Source: Gemmatimonadota bacterium (GTDB lineage: Bacteria > Gemmatimonadota > Gemmatimonadetes > Gemmatimonadales > GWC2-71-9). From it: a DNA stretch of 35,716 nucleotides. Made by a program: the position numbers and the translations under genes. Below, one piece after another: positions 34,933 through 35,716 of this stretch. The notes beneath the pieces were generated by a model. The model saw only the letters and a program-made list of their open reading frames with translations. It had not been told where the DNA came from and did no database searches. The stretch spans positions 1-35,716 of the forward strand of contig JAEUJI010000353.1 of the NCBI GenBank assembly GCA_016794805.1, read 5' to 3'. Position 1 is the stretch's first letter. Each line of letters starts with the position of its first letter.

Positions 34933-35716
34933 TCAGAAGCGCCAGTCGATCCCCACGACGAGTGGAGCGCGGGGACGCAGGTCCACCGGGTCCCGGGAGC
35001 CATCGTCGGCGGTGGCGTAGGTGAGGAGGTTCCGGCGGCTGAGCAGGTTGGAGAGGGTGCCGTAGGCGGCCATCGTGCCCCGGCGGCCGAGGAGGGTGGG
35101 GGAGAGCTCGTAGCGCAGCCCGAGATCGAGCCGGGCGTAGGCGGGGAGCCGGAGCGCGCCGCGGGGGCCGGTCAGCACCGGCGTCCCGGCGAACTCGCAA
35201 CCGCGGTCGCGGAGATTGCAGCTTTCCCACTCGAAGGGGCCGCGCGCCAGCGTGGCCCGGCGCCCGAACTGGCCGGTGAAGCCCGCCCGCAACTCCCACT
35301 GCCGCAGGGGGCGCAGGGTGATTCCGGCGTTCAGGTTGTGGCGTGGCGCCGCCGCCGGCTGGTAGCGCTGCCCGGCGCCGGCAACCCGGGTGTCCTGATA
35401 GCCGTAGCCGAGCCGCGCCACGCCGATGGGGTGCACGGCCTCCAGCTCGATCGCCGCGCCCAGGGTCCGGCCGCGGCCGGTGGCGGGGAGCCGCGTCGCG
35501 GAGGGCCCGGAGTCTCGCAGCGCGACCAGCGCCAGGCCCCTCGCTGACCGGCCGTACACCCGCGCCGAGGCGCGGAGCACGCCACCGGGTCGGAGCTCGG
35601 CGCCCACGGTGAACAGGTCCGCCCGCGCCAGCGGCAGGCCGGACTGGCCCCCCGCCGCCATGAGGTCCACGGGAAAGAGCGCGCCGGTCACCGCCTCCGG
35701 GTTCCGGAGCGACTGC
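34933..35716 (-). CDS. TonB-dependent outer-membrane receptor, C-terminal part (5' end beyond window)
   Basis: The last roughly 260 residues of a beta-barrel protein, open to the right edge of the window without a stop. The sequence alternates polar and hydrophobic residues in strand-sized blocks (LFTVGAELRPGGVLRASARVY, LNAGITLRPLRQWELRAGF, YARLDLGLRYELSPTLL). It contains the YGTLSNLLSRRN-type block common near the end of TonB-dependent receptors and finishes VVGIDWRF with the terminal aromatic residue used for outer-membrane assembly. The plug and TonB box are not in the window, so the ligand cannot be guessed. Two cysteines (in ESCNLRDRGCEF) fall in one predicted surface loop and may form a disulfide. 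The ECF sigma gene follows 36 bp downstream. Confidence 0.82.
   Translation of the reverse strand, partial: QSLRNPEAVTGALFPVDLMAAGGQSGLPLARADLFTVGAELRPGGVLRASARVYGRSARGLALVALRDSGPSATRLPATGRGRTLGAAIELEAVHPIGVARLGYGYQDTRVAGAGQRYQPAAAPRHNLNAGITLRPLRQWELRAGFTGQFGRRATLARGPFEWESCNLRDRGCEFAGTPVLTGPRGALRLPAYARLDLGLRYELSPTLLGRRGTMAAYGTLSNLLSRRNLLTYATADDGSRDPVDLRPRAPLVVGIDWRF

Overview
This is a GC-rich (roughly 70%) chromosomal window with tightly packed, overlapping genes and no phage, plasmid, IS, CRISPR, rRNA or tRNA features that I can see. Gene content (secreted caspase-fold proteins, OlsB/OlsA-type lipid acyltransferases, TonB-dependent receptor, EpsC-type serine acetyltransferase, lipoprotein adaptor plus RND pump) points to a diderm soil-type bacterium. 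My best guess is Gemmatimonadota or a similar high-GC phylum such as Acidobacteriota or Myxococcota; this is inference from gene flavour, not from a marker gene.

Layout: (1) 1-4375, minus strand: a lipid/envelope operon of olsB-like and olsA-like acyltransferases, a DinB-fold protein, an NRDE/TANGO2-like protein and an alpha/beta-hydrolase fused to a DedA membrane domain that runs off the left edge. A possible 18-codon leader peptide and a hairpin precede olsB. (2) 4496-11579: a divergent pair of exported clan-CD proteins, a 1600-aa TPR-CHAT protein (minus) and a metacaspase-like protein with a DUF4384-like C-terminus (plus). (3) 11589-17120: acetate kinase (minus), then a membrane hybrid histidine kinase, serine acetyltransferase and cysteine synthase (plus). 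A long hairpin built of 9-bp repeats separates cysK from the next convergent operon. (4) 17192-27030, minus strand: a complete ten-gene [NiFe]-hydrogenase operon in the order small subunit, large subunit, cytochrome b, endopeptidase, hypA, hypB, hypF, hypC, hypD, hypE, almost every junction overlapping. (5) 27260-32717, plus strand: a secreted Vgb-like beta-propeller, then a lipoprotein membrane-fusion protein and a CusA/CzcA-type RND pump. Two near-identical 105-bp mirror-symmetric repeats lie 3' of the propeller gene and 3' of the pump gene. (6) 32872-35716, minus strand: the 3' part of a TonB-dependent receptor, an ECF sigma factor, its zinc-finger anti-sigma factor and an exported lipoprotein-like protein. 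The same 27-32-bp promoter-like motif precedes both the sigma gene and the lipoprotein gene.

How it works together: the hydrogenase operon encodes an exported membrane-bound H2-oxidising enzyme that feeds electrons through cytochrome b to the quinone pool, with nearly all its maturation factors. Its small subunit has the ordinary four-Cys proximal cluster, and its HypA lacks the whole zinc ribbon. The right-hand block looks like an autoregulated cell-envelope stress unit. The most unusual items are the two 105-bp mirror repeats, the zinc-ribbon-less HypA, the paired ECF promoter motif and the divergent CHAT/caspase pair.
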